Source: Bacillota bacterium
GTDB lineage: Bacteria; Bacillota; Bacilli; Bacillales_A; Planococcaceae
Length of the DNA stretch: 64,000 nt
Assembly (NCBI GenBank): GCA_023405135.1
Contig: JAEXYZ010000035.1
Span: 1 to 64,000, forward strand
Direction of reading: 5' to 3'
Positions 43,137 to 52,385 of this stretch are shown here, piece by piece. The stretch's first letter is position 1, and every line of letters begins with the position of its first letter. Both the position numbers and the translations under genes were made by a program. The notes beneath the pieces are model-generated. The model was not told the DNA's origin. It did not search any database and worked only from the letters and a program-made list of their open reading frames with translations.

Positions 43137-44174
43137 TTACTCTTCTGTTCGGTGGAATTGTGATAAGAAACGATTGTCATTTGTATAGAAATGACGAATA
43201 TCATCCACTCCATATTTCAACATTGCAATACGTTCTGCACCGATACCAAATGCAAATCCAGATACTTTTTTCGAATCATACCCAGCCATTTCAAGTACGT
43301 TTGGATGAACCATACCCGCACCTAAAATTTCGATCCAACCAGTTTTCTTACATACGTTACAGCCTGCACCGCCACATTTATGGCAAGAAACATCGACTTC
43401 AACAGATGGTTCAGTAAATGGGAAGAAACTTGGACGTAAACGAATTTCACGCTCTTCACCGAACATTTTTTTCGCTAATGCATCAAGTGTTCCTTTTAAA
43501 TCACTCATACGAATGTCTTCGCCAACAACTAACCCTTCAATTTGCATGAATTGGTGAGAATGGGTTGCATCATCGTTGTCACGACGGAATACTTTACCTG
43601 GGCAAATAATGCGAATTGGTTCACCTTTTTTTGCTTCCATTGTACGAGCTTGCACTGGTGAAGTATGTGTACGCAGAAGGGTTTCCTCTGTAATATAGAA
43701 AGTATCTTGCATATCACGAGCTGGGTGTCCTTTAGGTAAGTTTAAAGCTTCAAAGTTATAATAGTCTTTTTCAACTTCTGGACCTTCTGCAATTTCATAC
43801 CCCATTGAGATAAATAAATCTTCAATTTCTTCAACGACACGAGTTAAAGGATGGCGATTCCCTGTACGAACTTTACGTCCAGGTAATGTTACGTCAATCG
43901 ATTCTTTTTCTAATTGTTCTTGAATCGCTTGCTCCTCTAAAACAGCTACTCGTTGCTCTAATTGTGCAGTCACGTTTTCTCGCACGGTATTTACTAACGC
44001 ACCCATTTTCGGACGCTCTTCTGGAGATAATTTACCCATTCCTTTTAATAAATCTGTAATCGGACCTTTTTTACCTAAGTACGCAACGCGAACATCATTT
44101 AATTCTTTTAAATTTGAAGCAGCAGTTATTTTAGCTAATGCTTCTTGTTCTAATTGCTTTAATTGTTGTTCCAT
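43137..44174 (-). CDS. pheS: Phenylalanine-tRNA ligase alpha subunit
   Basis: Encodes 345 residues, behind AAGGAGG. Class II catalytic chain with N-terminal coiled coil, motif 2 region RIICPGKVFRRDNDDATHSHQFMQIEG (about 205-232), and motif 3 GFAFGIGAERIAMLKYGVDDIR near the C-terminus. A cysteine cluster CHKCGGAGCNVC (about 271-282) is a zinc-type insertion seen in many Firmicute PheS proteins. Preceded by a T-box leader. Confidence 0.97.
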   Translation of the reverse strand: MEQQLKQLEQEALAKITAASNLKELNDVRVAYLGKKGPITDLLKGMGKLSPEERPKMGALVNTVRENVTAQLEQRVAVLEEQAIQEQLEKESIDVTLPGRKVRTGNRHPLTRVVEEIEDLFISMGYEIAEGPEVEKDYYNFEALNLPKGHPARDMQDTFYITEETLLRTHTSPVQARTMEAKKGEPIRIICPGKVFRRDNDDATHSHQFMQIEGLVVGEDIRMSDLKGTLDALAKKMFGEEREIRLRPSFFPFTEPSVEVDVSCHKCGGAGCNVCKKTGWIEILGAGMVHPNVLEMAGYDSKKVSGFAFGIGAERIAMLKYGVDDIRHFYTNDNRFLSQFHRTEE

Positions 44175-44274
44175 TTTTATATACCTCCTTAAAAATTAAC
44201 TTTCTTAGTGGTGGGTTGGGGTTTATGTGCGAATTTTGTGTGGTTATGTGCGGTTTTTGCAACTTTATGTGCGA

Positions 44275-44545
44275 TTCCAACAAAAAACCCCGCCCCCAAA
44301 AAGGGACGAGGACTAATTTCGCGGTACCACCCTAGTTATTGCTAAAAAGCAATCACTTCATTAACATAACGACTAATTTAGCCGGCATTCCTTTCTCAAT
44401 AAATTGATCCCGGAAGCTGCTTGTGGGGTGAACTTCAATATTTTGACCATACATAAGCTTTCAGTCATTGGCTTATGCTCCCTAAATAGTCTAAAAAATA
44501 TTTACTCTTCCCACTCATAACGCATTTAAAATTATACTATTTCTA
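44275..44545 (-). promoter_or_regulatory. T-box leader controlling pheST
   Basis: Minus strand: AGGGTGGTACCGCG (44337-44322) is the T-box that reads uncharged tRNA; a likely TTC (Phe) specifier lies in GAAGTTCACC upstream. The alternative terminator CCTCGTCCC/GGGGCGGGG with a six-T tail sits at about 44281-44312. Uncharged tRNA-Phe should allow read-through into pheS. Confidence 0.92.
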
Positions 44546-44753
44546 AATTCTTCATTATTTTACGTCAAAACTGAAATCGTTTCAAGTATCGCAATACATT
44601 AACTCTTTAAAAAATTAGTTTACTACTCATATATAGTATATGTAAAAAATAGTCCATTTTAAACATTTACATATGGAAACTTTAGCACAAATGTTATATT
44701 TTATATTATAACAACGTAATAATTTCTAACATGTCAAAAGAGGAGGGATTTTT

Positions 44754-46124
44754 ATGCTTTTTATTAAAAGAAGAGAAGAAATAAAAACTGAACCACCTAT
44801 TGAAGACGCATCAAAAAATGTAAACGGACAAATTCAAGTTGCAGTCGATCAATTAAAAGCTGTTGTAGAGCAAATGAAAATTGCTTCGATTGTGCTAGAA
44901 GAGACGTCCGCTTCTAGTAAAGAGAAAACAAATAGTTTACTTGAACATAGTATACAAACCGCTGAACATACAAAGCAGGTTTCTGAAAAAATGACTGAAA
45001 TTGAATCATCTGCCTTGCATATTTCTGCCTTTTCACAAGAAATTTTATCAAACAGCCAAACTTCTAACGAAGAGTTAATGATATCTTTCAAAGCATTTCA
45101 TTCACTTCAAAAAAAGTTTGAAACATTAAGCACTAGCCACCAAACTCTCCTCCAGCAAATGAATCAATTAGTAAATAATTCAAGAAAAATTATTGATATC
45201 GTGCATACAATTGGATCAATTTCCCAAAAAACTAGAATACTAGCTTTAAATGCATCCATTGAAGCAGCTCGTGCAGGTGAGCATGGGAAAGGCTTTGCAG
45301 TAGTGGCTAATGAAGTTGGGAACTTAGCAAATCAAACTTCAAATGCAGTCGAAGAAACACGGGAAAATATTGATTTAATCTTAAACGAAATTAACCAGTC
45401 TACCCAAATGGTTGAAACAGAAACAAAACAAATTCAAGAAGGCTACAATGAGTTAGACGATATCATGAAATATTTACAATCATTCCAATTAAAATTAAGC
45501 TCGATTACAAAAATGGTTTCTGAATCTACTGAAGCTGTTGAAGAACAACGAGAAAGCGTACAAGAAATTGCACAGTTGCTGCAGGAAATTTCCCAACTAG
45601 CTGTTGAAAATAAGGAAAATGTATATTACGTAACAAATGAATTAGATAAACAGCATATAAACGTTGAAGAAATTCGAGCAATTAGTCATTCTTTAATCCA
45701 CACTTCCGAAGAATTAGAAGCAATCGTACATCAGGATTCCTCTACAGTTGAAATTGAAATTGATCAATCTTTAATTAACAGCATGAAACGCACTCTATCT
45801 CAAGCAAACCAGTCAAGACAATTAGTTTCGATGAGTCCATCTATACACAAGCAAGTATTAGATGAAATTCTCACTTCAAATAGACAACTAGAAGCTATAT
45901 GGTCAAATCGGTTAGATGGAACGTTCGTTTATTCGAATCCGAAAGCTGGGCTAGTTAATGCAAAAATGCGTCCTTGGTTTATTCAAGCGTCTCTCGGACA
46001 AGTGTATGTGTCTGAAGTTTATATATCTGCATTAACGAAGAAAAATTGTATCTCATTGTCTATGCCAATTTTAGACGGTGATCGTATTGTTGGGGTATTA
46101 GGTGCTGATTTATCGATTGAATAA
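44754..46124 (+). CDS. Soluble methyl-accepting chemotaxis-type protein with C-terminal Cache-like sensor
   Basis: Encodes 456 residues, with AGAGGAGG before the ATG. There is no signal peptide or membrane helix. The signalling hairpin tip is clear near residues 150-185: ISQKTRILALNASIEAARAGEHGKGFAVVANEV. Long heptad-like helices flank it. The last ~90 residues (SNRQLEAIWSNRLDGTFVYSNP...RPWFIQASLGQVYVSEVYIS...GVLGADLSIE) match the distal half of a Cache/PDC sensor, usually extracellular and N-terminal. The architecture is therefore reversed and cytosolic. It is a lone gene transcribed against its neighbours. Probably interacts with CheA/CheW arrays. Confidence 0.85.
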   Translation: MLFIKRREEIKTEPPIEDASKNVNGQIQVAVDQLKAVVEQMKIASIVLEETSASSKEKTNSLLEHSIQTAEHTKQVSEKMTEIESSALHISAFSQEILSNSQTSNEELMISFKAFHSLQKKFETLSTSHQTLLQQMNQLVNNSRKIIDIVHTIGSISQKTRILALNASIEAARAGEHGKGFAVVANEVGNLANQTSNAVEETRENIDLILNEINQSTQMVETETKQIQEGYNELDDIMKYLQSFQLKLSSITKMVSESTEAVEEQRESVQEIAQLLQEISQLAVENKENVYYVTNELDKQHINVEEIRAISHSLIHTSEELEAIVHQDSSTVEIEIDQSLINSMKRTLSQANQSRQLVSMSPSIHKQVLDEILTSNRQLEAIWSNRLDGTFVYSNPKAGLVNAKMRPWFIQASLGQVYVSEVYISALTKKNCISLSMPILDGDRIVGVLGADLSIE

Positions 46125-46176
46125 ATAAAAACCTAGTTCCTCCTTGAAAGATTTGCGATTAGAATTTCAGCAAACA

Positions 46177-46207
46177 AAAAGGAAACGGCACTAAACCGTT
46201 TCCTTTT
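46177..46207. terminator. Convergent terminator chemoreceptor/ysgA
   Basis: AAAAGGAAACGG pairs with CCGTTTCCTTTT. It lies between two convergent genes and has A and T tracts on the two sides. Confidence 0.85.
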
Positions 46208-46210
46208 AAA

Positions 46211-46972
46211 TTATCGAACAAACTGATAAAGTAATATGCCTGTTGCAACTGCAACATTTAATGATTCAGCTTGGCCTAAAATTGGGATTATAACATTTTG
46301 ATCTGTTTTATCTAACAATTGTGGATGAATGCCACTACCTTCATTACCTACGATTAATGCAAAGTTTTGTGAACCTTCGACCTCTGTGTAGTCGATTGCA
46401 TCTTGAAGAGAAGTTCCATATACTTTCACACTACGATTTTGTAAATCCTTGATCCAATCCATCAACTCACCGCGCACAACTGGAATATGGAAATGTGACC
46501 CTTGGGCTGAACGTAATGTTTTCGGATTGTATGCATCTGCACATCCCTTTCCGAGCACAACTGCATCAATCCCTGCCGCATCCGCAGTACGAATCATCGT
46601 TCCTATATTACCAGGGTCTTGAACTGCGTCAACGAGCAATAGCTTACGCCAATTCGCTTGCTCATCTTTTGAACTCTGTTTTTGTTTACAGTGGGCAAAA
46701 ACACCTTGGGAAGTTTCCGTCTCTGCAATTTCTTTTGTAATAGCATCTGTAACTTCGACCATCATAACGTTATCAATTGCCCATAATAGAGGTAATTCAA
46801 TACCTTCCCGCACAATGATTTGAACAATTTGTTCTTTATTTTTCAACGCTTCTTCCACTAAATGAAAGCCTTCTACGATAAATTCTCCAGTTTTTTCACG
46901 TTCTTTTCGAGTTGCTACAAGTTTTTTCCAATGCTTAACTAACGCATTTTGTGTTGATTCAATTCGTTTCAT
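46211..46972 (-). CDS. ysgA: SpoU-family RNA 2'-O-methyltransferase (YsgA)
   Basis: Encodes 253 residues. SPOUT methyltransferase with N-terminal substrate-binding domain (IESTQNALVKHWKKL...) and three knot motifs: LLVDAVQDPGNIGTMIRTADAAG (about 110-133), LIVGNEGSGI (about 205) and IIPILGQAESLNVAVATGILLY (about 228-250). Modifies rRNA or tRNA; the target nucleotide is not known from sequence. Position next to pheS follows B. subtilis except for the intervening chemoreceptor. Confidence 0.92.
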   Translation of the reverse strand: MKRIESTQNALVKHWKKLVATRKEREKTGEFIVEGFHLVEEALKNKEQIVQIIVREGIELPLLWAIDNVMMVEVTDAITKEIAETETSQGVFAHCKQKQSSKDEQANWRKLLLVDAVQDPGNIGTMIRTADAAGIDAVVLGKGCADAYNPKTLRSAQGSHFHIPVVRGELMDWIKDLQNRSVKVYGTSLQDAIDYTEVEGSQNFALIVGNEGSGIHPQLLDKTDQNVIIPILGQAESLNVAVATGILLYQFVR

Positions 46973-47060
46973 TTAAACTGTTACCGCCTTTTCCTTTTCG
47001 TTCTTAAAGCCTAATTTTACATGAAAAGTCGGACAGTGTAAAAACTTCTAATCGAAAGAG

Positions 47061-48188
47061 TTAACCTTTCTTTACTGAAAAGTCATTTTCTTTCGCAATC
47101 GTATTTAACACCTTGCAAAGTTTTCGTATATGTTCTTCATTAGTATGAACACCAAGGGAAACTCGGAAAAATTGTCGAGCCTTTGTTAAATCATGCCCCA
47201 TTGCTAATATTGCCTTTGTTCCAGAGGCGCTATTAATATCACAGGCGCTTCCCGTTGAAATGCAGATCCCTTCCTCGTTTAGACGTAACATAACTAATTG
47301 TCCTTCTACACCTTTGATACATAATCCACAAATGCTAGGAAGTTGCTGTCCTCCAATTGCTTCAATGAATTCACATGATGAATCTTCCAAAAGCTCCTTT
47401 AATAAACTACGCAGCCCTTCGAATTTTTCCTTTTGATACGAAAAGTGCTCCACCGCGGTTGCCATCGCCATAATTGCAGGTGTATCTACAGTACCTCCAC
47501 GAATGCCTTTTTCATGAGTTACACCTGGAAAAACTGGAACGATTCTTCGACGTGGGTTTATATATATTGCTCCACACCCTTTAGGTCCTCCAACTTTATG
47601 CGCTGAAACCGTAAGTGCATCTACCTCTTTTGAAAACGGGTATATTGATAATTTACAAAAGGATTGAACACAATCAACATGAAAAGGAATGTTGTTTTCA
47701 CGTGCAATTTTTGCAATTTCTTCAACTGGTTGAATGGAACCAATTTCAGAATTAACATGCTGTACCGAAATGAGGCACGTATCATCTCGAATGGATTTTT
47801 TAAGCTCGTTCATATCAATCAAACCCGCTTCAGTGAATGATATCTTTGTAATTTCATAGCCTTCTCTTTCAAGGGTATTCATTGCTGCATGAACGCTTGT
47901 ATGCTCTGCATGGGAAGTAATAATATGTTTGCCTTTTCCTGCACGAGCTAGAGACAAAATTGCAATGATATTGCCTTCTGTTCCACTACCTGTAAAAATA
48001 ACTCCATCACGATTTACCCCCAATTTATTTGCAACGATTGTTCTTGCATTTTCTAATAAAACTGTCGCTATCCCCCCTGCATCATGCAAGCTAGAAGTAT
48101 TCCCAAATACAGTCTTTGCTGTCTCACTATATGCTTCAATTGCTTCATCCAACATCGGTGTTGTTGCAGCATAGTCTAAATAAATCAT
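47061..48188 (-). CDS. nifS: Cysteine desulfurase, NadA-associated (NifS)
   Basis: Encodes 375 residues from ATG at 48188 with GAGGGG six bases upstream. PLP enzyme releasing sulfur from cysteine. PLP lysine in VSAHKVGGPKGCGAIY (about 200), nucleophilic Cys in STGSACDINSAS (about 325). It diverges from nadBCA, as in B. subtilis, where it matures the NadA iron-sulfur cluster. The B. subtilis partner nadR (yrxA/niaR), normally cotranscribed with nifS, is not in this window. Confidence 0.92.
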   Translation of the reverse strand: MIYLDYAATTPMLDEAIEAYSETAKTVFGNTSSLHDAGGIATVLLENARTIVANKLGVNRDGVIFTGSGTEGNIIAILSLARAGKGKHIITSHAEHTSVHAAMNTLEREGYEITKISFTEAGLIDMNELKKSIRDDTCLISVQHVNSEIGSIQPVEEIAKIARENNIPFHVDCVQSFCKLSIYPFSKEVDALTVSAHKVGGPKGCGAIYINPRRRIVPVFPGVTHEKGIRGGTVDTPAIMAMATAVEHFSYQKEKFEGLRSLLKELLEDSSCEFIEAIGGQQLPSICGLCIKGVEGQLVMLRLNEEGICISTGSACDINSASGTKAILAMGHDLTKARQFFRVSLGVHTNEEHIRKLCKVLNTIAKENDFSVKKG

Positions 48189-48327
48189 AATGAACCCCTC
48201 AATCTTGTAAATTTTCTCCTTGCAGAAGAACAACTTTATTCCTGTGGTACTTCGCAACTATATCGTCTATAAATACTTTTTGTACGATAATTCTATACTT
48301 GTTTTATAAATCATTTTATGTAAATAT

Positions 48328-48345
48328 AGGTGTCAAGACAACTGT
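48328..48345. promoter_or_regulatory. Possible NiaR (NadR) operator in the nifS-nadB gap
   Basis: AGGTGTCAAGACAACTGT, containing the inverted repeat TGTC-AA-GACA, resembles the NiaR box as I remember it. It lies 16 bases upstream of nadB in the divergent promoter region. Confidence 0.4.
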
Positions 48346-48360
48346 AAAGAAGGGAACTTT

Positions 48361-49947
48361 ATGAAAATTGCTACGGATGTCGTCATTATTGGAAGTGGTA
48401 TTGCAGCTCTACAAGCAGCACGGGTACTTTCTAAAAGATTTGACGTACACATTGTAACGAAGGCTGATATTACGAACGGTAGCTCTTATAAAGCACAAGG
48501 TGGGATTGCAGCCGTAATAGATAAAAATGACCAAACTACTCTTCATTTCAAAGATACACTTGATGCAGGTGAACACCATCATGCAAAGGAAAATGTCAAA
48601 ACATTAGTTGAACAAGGAAAAGATGTTATTCATCAGTTAATCGAAGAAAGTTTTCACGTAGATCGTAATAAAAATGGAGACATTTCACTAGGTCTAGAAG
48701 GGGCACATAGTAAACCTCGCATTGTTCATTCCGGTGGAGATGCTACTGGTAAAGCATTAGTAGATTATTTGATAAATGAACTTCCTGAAAATGTAAAAGT
48801 TCATCCATTCGAATTTGCATTTGAGCTTGTATTGAATACTGCTGGGGAATGTATCGGTGTTAAAACAAAAACAAATACGGAAGATAACTTATACCTTTCT
48901 TCTTATGTCATTTTAGCTACAGGTGGTGCAGGAGCAATATACGCTTGCACATCAAATTGTTCGAACAGTTTCGGGGATGGCATTGCTCTTGCTTACCTTG
49001 CAGGAGCAACTATTACTGATATGGAATTTGTTCAGTTTCATCCAAGTTTAATTTATAAAGATGGTCTTGCATTAGGTCTCGTCTCTGAGGCAGTACGAGG
49101 AGCTGGTGGTCGTTTTATAAATCAACATGGTCGAAAGCTTATGGAAGGGGTTCATCCACTTGGCGATTTAGCACCTAGACATGTAACGGCATATGAGATG
49201 TATAAAGAACGAGCTAAAGGAAATGAAGTATATATTGATATCTCCATGATTAATGATTTCAAAAGCAAGTTCCCTACGATTACGCAATTGTGCGAAGAAA
49301 ATCAGATCCCCATTTCTGAAGGACGAATTCCAATTGCACCTGGCAGTCACTTTTTAATGGGTGGTGTTGTTGCAGATAGCTGTGGTAGAACGAGTATTCC
49401 AAGATTATTGGCAGTTGGTGAAGTTGCATGCACCGGAGTTCATGGAGCAAATCGTCTAGCTAGCAATTCATTACTAGAAGGCGTAACTTTCGGAAAAATA
49501 ATGGCTGAAAATCTTTTAAAGAATGGTAGAAAGCAAATAAATTTCAAACAAATTGACAATCACAAACAAACTTGTCCTATAAACCTTCTTTCCCGACAAT
49601 CTTTACAGCAAAAAATGCTTGAACATGCTGGAATTTTAAGAGATTCAGAGGGTTTAAATAAATTAATTGCCTTATTGCCCTCTTATGAGCAATTTTCGTC
49701 GATTGATTTCGCAACATTTTCTGTTAATGAAATTGAGCTTGCTTTTATGCATATCACTTCTAATCTAATTGCCCATGCAGCTCTAACTCGGGAAGAATCA
49801 CGAGGTGCTCATATTCGTAAAGATTATCCAAAGAAAAATGCACAATGGCAAAACAAATGGATTGTATTTGAAAAAGGAAAAATGAATGTGAGGAACGGAC
49901 TTTATGAACAATATCAAACTACAAGCTATGTTAAAGCAGTTTTTTAA
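48361..49947 (+). CDS. nadB: L-aspartate oxidase
   Basis: Encodes 528 residues. Makes iminoaspartate, the first step of de novo NAD synthesis. FAD motif VVIIGSGIAALQAARVL (8-24), SSYKAQGGIAAVI (about 41-53), FVQFHPSL (about 223-230), EAVRGAGGRFIN, GVHGANRLASNSLLEG (about 359-374) and C-terminal ALTREESRGAHIRKDYP. First gene of nadBCA; its last 44 bases overlap nadC. Confidence 0.96.
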   Translation: MKIATDVVIIGSGIAALQAARVLSKRFDVHIVTKADITNGSSYKAQGGIAAVIDKNDQTTLHFKDTLDAGEHHHAKENVKTLVEQGKDVIHQLIEESFHVDRNKNGDISLGLEGAHSKPRIVHSGGDATGKALVDYLINELPENVKVHPFEFAFELVLNTAGECIGVKTKTNTEDNLYLSSYVILATGGAGAIYACTSNCSNSFGDGIALAYLAGATITDMEFVQFHPSLIYKDGLALGLVSEAVRGAGGRFINQHGRKLMEGVHPLGDLAPRHVTAYEMYKERAKGNEVYIDISMINDFKSKFPTITQLCEENQIPISEGRIPIAPGSHFLMGGVVADSCGRTSIPRLLAVGEVACTGVHGANRLASNSLLEGVTFGKIMAENLLKNGRKQINFKQIDNHKQTCPINLLSRQSLQQKMLEHAGILRDSEGLNKLIALLPSYEQFSSIDFATFSVNEIELAFMHITSNLIAHAALTREESRGAHIRKDYPKKNAQWQNKWIVFEKGKMNVRNGLYEQYQTTSYVKAVF

Positions 49948-50749
49948 TGAGGACATTGGTGATGGTGACCTTTCGAGTGAGCTTTTATTTTCATCTGCCG
50001 ATCAGGGATCATTTACATTTTACGCAAAGGAATGTGGAATTTTTTGCGGTGAACAAATCATTCAAACTGGCTTTTCATTACTAGATTTATCTTTAAAAAC
50101 GACAATGTTAATACGAGATGGAGAGAAAGTGAATAAAGGCGATGAAATAGCTATTATAGAAGGTTCATTGCAAAGCTTACTAACTGGTGAACGAGTTGTA
50201 TTAAATCTTGTACAACGAATGAGTGGCATCGCGACAAATGCTGCAAAAGCCGTTGAGTTAACAAAAGGAACGAATGCAAAAATTTGTGATACACGGAAAA
50301 CAATGCCGGGCTTAAGAATGCTTGATAAATACGCTGTTCGAACAGGTGGCGCTTTTAATCATCGCGGCGGGCTATATGACTGCATTATGTTAAAGGATAA
50401 TCATATTGCCTTTGCAGGGAGCATTACAAATGCGGTGAGAACGGCAAAATCGAAAATTGGTCACACGGTGAAAATCGAAGTTGAAATTGAAACGAAGGAA
50501 CAGCTTTTAGAAGCCATTGAAGCTGGGGCAGATATTATTATGTTTGATAACCGTACACCTGAAGAAATTCGTGAATGGTTGCCCCTTGTCCCTTCTCATG
50601 TAACTACAGAGGCTTCTGGTTGCATTACATTAGAAAACTTAAGAGACTATGCTGAAAGCGGAGTAGATTATATTTCCCTTGGTGCACTTACACATTCCGT
50701 AAAGGCATTGGATATTAGTGCTTTAGTTCAATTGAAAGGAGCTATGTAA
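49904..50749 (+). CDS. nadC: Nicotinate-nucleotide pyrophosphorylase (carboxylating)
   Basis: Encodes 281 residues. Converts quinolinate and PRPP to nicotinate mononucleotide. Family marks: NEDIGDGDLSSELLF (15-29), RMSGIATNA (about 105), CDTRKTMPGLRMLDKYAVRTGGAFNHRGGLYDCIMLKDNHI (about 126-167). The start lies within nadB, 44 bases before its stop; the early start is needed to keep the conserved N-terminal helix, and GAGGAACGG lies just upstream. Its stop is one base before nadA. Confidence 0.95.
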   Translation: MNNIKLQAMLKQFFNEDIGDGDLSSELLFSSADQGSFTFYAKECGIFCGEQIIQTGFSLLDLSLKTTMLIRDGEKVNKGDEIAIIEGSLQSLLTGERVVLNLVQRMSGIATNAAKAVELTKGTNAKICDTRKTMPGLRMLDKYAVRTGGAFNHRGGLYDCIMLKDNHIAFAGSITNAVRTAKSKIGHTVKIEVEIETKEQLLEAIEAGADIIMFDNRTPEEIREWLPLVPSHVTTEASGCITLENLRDYAESGVDYISLGALTHSVKALDISALVQLKGAM

Positions 50750-50750
50750 A

Positions 50751-51851
50751 ATGGCAATTTCTACTTTACTTCAAAACACTATTTTACCTGAAAAATATCG
50801 TACATTACAACGTACTGAAATGGAAAATCGTATTCGTGAAATAAAAGAAAAATTAGGAGATAGATTATTTATACCTGGACACCATTATCAAAAGGATGAA
50901 GTCATTCAATTTGCCGATGCTGTTGGTGATTCTCTTCAGCTTGCACAGGTTGCCGCTGCTAATAAAAAAGCTAAGCATATTGTTTTCTGCGGTGTTCATT
51001 TTATGGCAGAAACAGCTGATATGTTAACAACTGATGAGCAAATTGTTTATTTACCTGATATGCGCGCTGGCTGTTCAATGGCCGATATGGCAGACATTTA
51101 TCAAACAGAAGAAGCTTGGGTAGAGTTAAGAAAATTATTTGGTGATACAATTATTCCGTTAACATATGTAAACTCTACTGCTGCGATTAAAGCATTCACC
51201 GGGCGAAACGGTGGAGCTTGTGTAACCTCTTCAAATGCTAAGAAAATGGTGCAATGGGCATTTACACAAAAACAACGTCTTTTCTTCTTGCCAGATCAAC
51301 ATTTAGGACGTAACACAGCTTACGATTTAGGTATTCCTCTAGATCAAATGGCTATATGGAACCCAATTAAAGGCGAGCTTGAATTTGAAGGAAGTATAGA
51401 GGATATTAAAGTAATCTTATGGAAAGGCCACTGCTCTGTACACGAAGGGTTTACAGTTGCAAATGTTAAACAAGTTCGAGAGCAATATCCTGAAATGACG
51501 ATTATCGTTCACCCAGAATGTAGTCGTGAAGTTGTTGCAGCTGCTGATGATAATGGTTCAACAAAATATATTGTTGATGTCATTAACGCTGCTCCTGCTG
51601 GCTCTAGCTTTGCTATTGGCACAGAAATGAATTTAGTAAAACGAATTATTGCAGAACATCCTGATAAACATATTATTTCGTTAAATGAAAATATGTGTCC
51701 ATGTTTAACGATGAATCGAATCGACCTCCCTCACCTACTTTGGGCTTTAGAAATTATTGACAACGGTGAAACTGGTAATGTAATAAAAGTAGAAGAAGAA
51801 ATCGCTATTGAAGCTCGATTATCACTAAATCGAATGCTTGCGTTAGCATAA
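50751..51851 (+). CDS. nadA: Quinolinate synthase A
   Basis: Encodes 366 residues. Condenses iminoaspartate and DHAP into quinolinate using a 4Fe-4S cluster. Three ligand-type Cys regions: FCGVHFMAETADML (about 82), HPECSREVV (about 256) and NENMCPCLTMNRID (about 320). PDMRAGCSMADM is also present. It belongs to the longer 366-residue NadA type of Bacillus. Third gene of nadBCA. Confidence 0.96.
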   Translation: MAISTLLQNTILPEKYRTLQRTEMENRIREIKEKLGDRLFIPGHHYQKDEVIQFADAVGDSLQLAQVAAANKKAKHIVFCGVHFMAETADMLTTDEQIVYLPDMRAGCSMADMADIYQTEEAWVELRKLFGDTIIPLTYVNSTAAIKAFTGRNGGACVTSSNAKKMVQWAFTQKQRLFFLPDQHLGRNTAYDLGIPLDQMAIWNPIKGELEFEGSIEDIKVILWKGHCSVHEGFTVANVKQVREQYPEMTIIVHPECSREVVAAADDNGSTKYIVDVINAAPAGSSFAIGTEMNLVKRIIAEHPDKHIISLNENMCPCLTMNRIDLPHLLWALEIIDNGETGNVIKVEEEIAIEARLSLNRMLALA

Positions 51852-51945
51852 TAGATCCTCCTAATGAACTGTTTAAATTATAAAATTTTACTACGTATAT
51901 TTTTTTATTGTTGAAGCAGACTACTCTTTAGAGGAGGAGATTGAA

Positions 51946-52155
51946 ATGAATTTTCAAATTCGAGATGCAATTACAGCAAATGTCCAAGGTGATAGCGCAA
52001 CTGAATTCCGTGATACTGTACAGGATGCCATTTCACGCGGTGACGAACATTTATTACCTGGACTAGGTGTATTTTTAGAAAAATGGTGGCAATCTTCATC
52101 AACTGAAGAACAAAACGCCTTCACAGAAAAATTATCAAAAGCTTTTCAAAACTAA
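51946..52155 (+). CDS. sspI: Small acid-soluble spore protein I
   Basis: Encodes 69 residues, behind GAGGAGG. MNFQIRDAITANVQG start, DAISRGDEHLLPGLGVFLEKWWQSSSTEEQNAF centre: this matches the SspI family (B. subtilis 71 residues). Minor SASP packaged in the forespore. Followed by a terminator; expected to be sigma-G dependent. Confidence 0.93.
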   Translation: MNFQIRDAITANVQGDSATEFRDTVQDAISRGDEHLLPGLGVFLEKWWQSSSTEEQNAFTEKLSKAFQN

Positions 52156-52174
52156 TACTTAAGAATGATTTTAA

Positions 52175-52218
52175 GGGCAGTTCAGAACGAAAAATTTCTG
52201 AATTGCCCTAATTTTTTC
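52175..52218 (+). terminator. Terminator of sspI
   Basis: GGGCAGTTCAGAA pairs with TTCTGAATTGCCC (13-bp stem), followed by TAATTTTTT. Confidence 0.9.
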
Positions 52219-52385
52219 CGTTTGACACTTCATTAAATATCTTTCCAAAGTAAAAAGGTTATTGTTTACATTCTATCCAAACATTCAATTATTTCCCTTC
52301 ACACTTTTACGAAATATTTCAACCTTTCAAAAAATTCCTATTTAATCTAAAATAGTAGATACTTAATAAATAATGAGGTGTAAAA

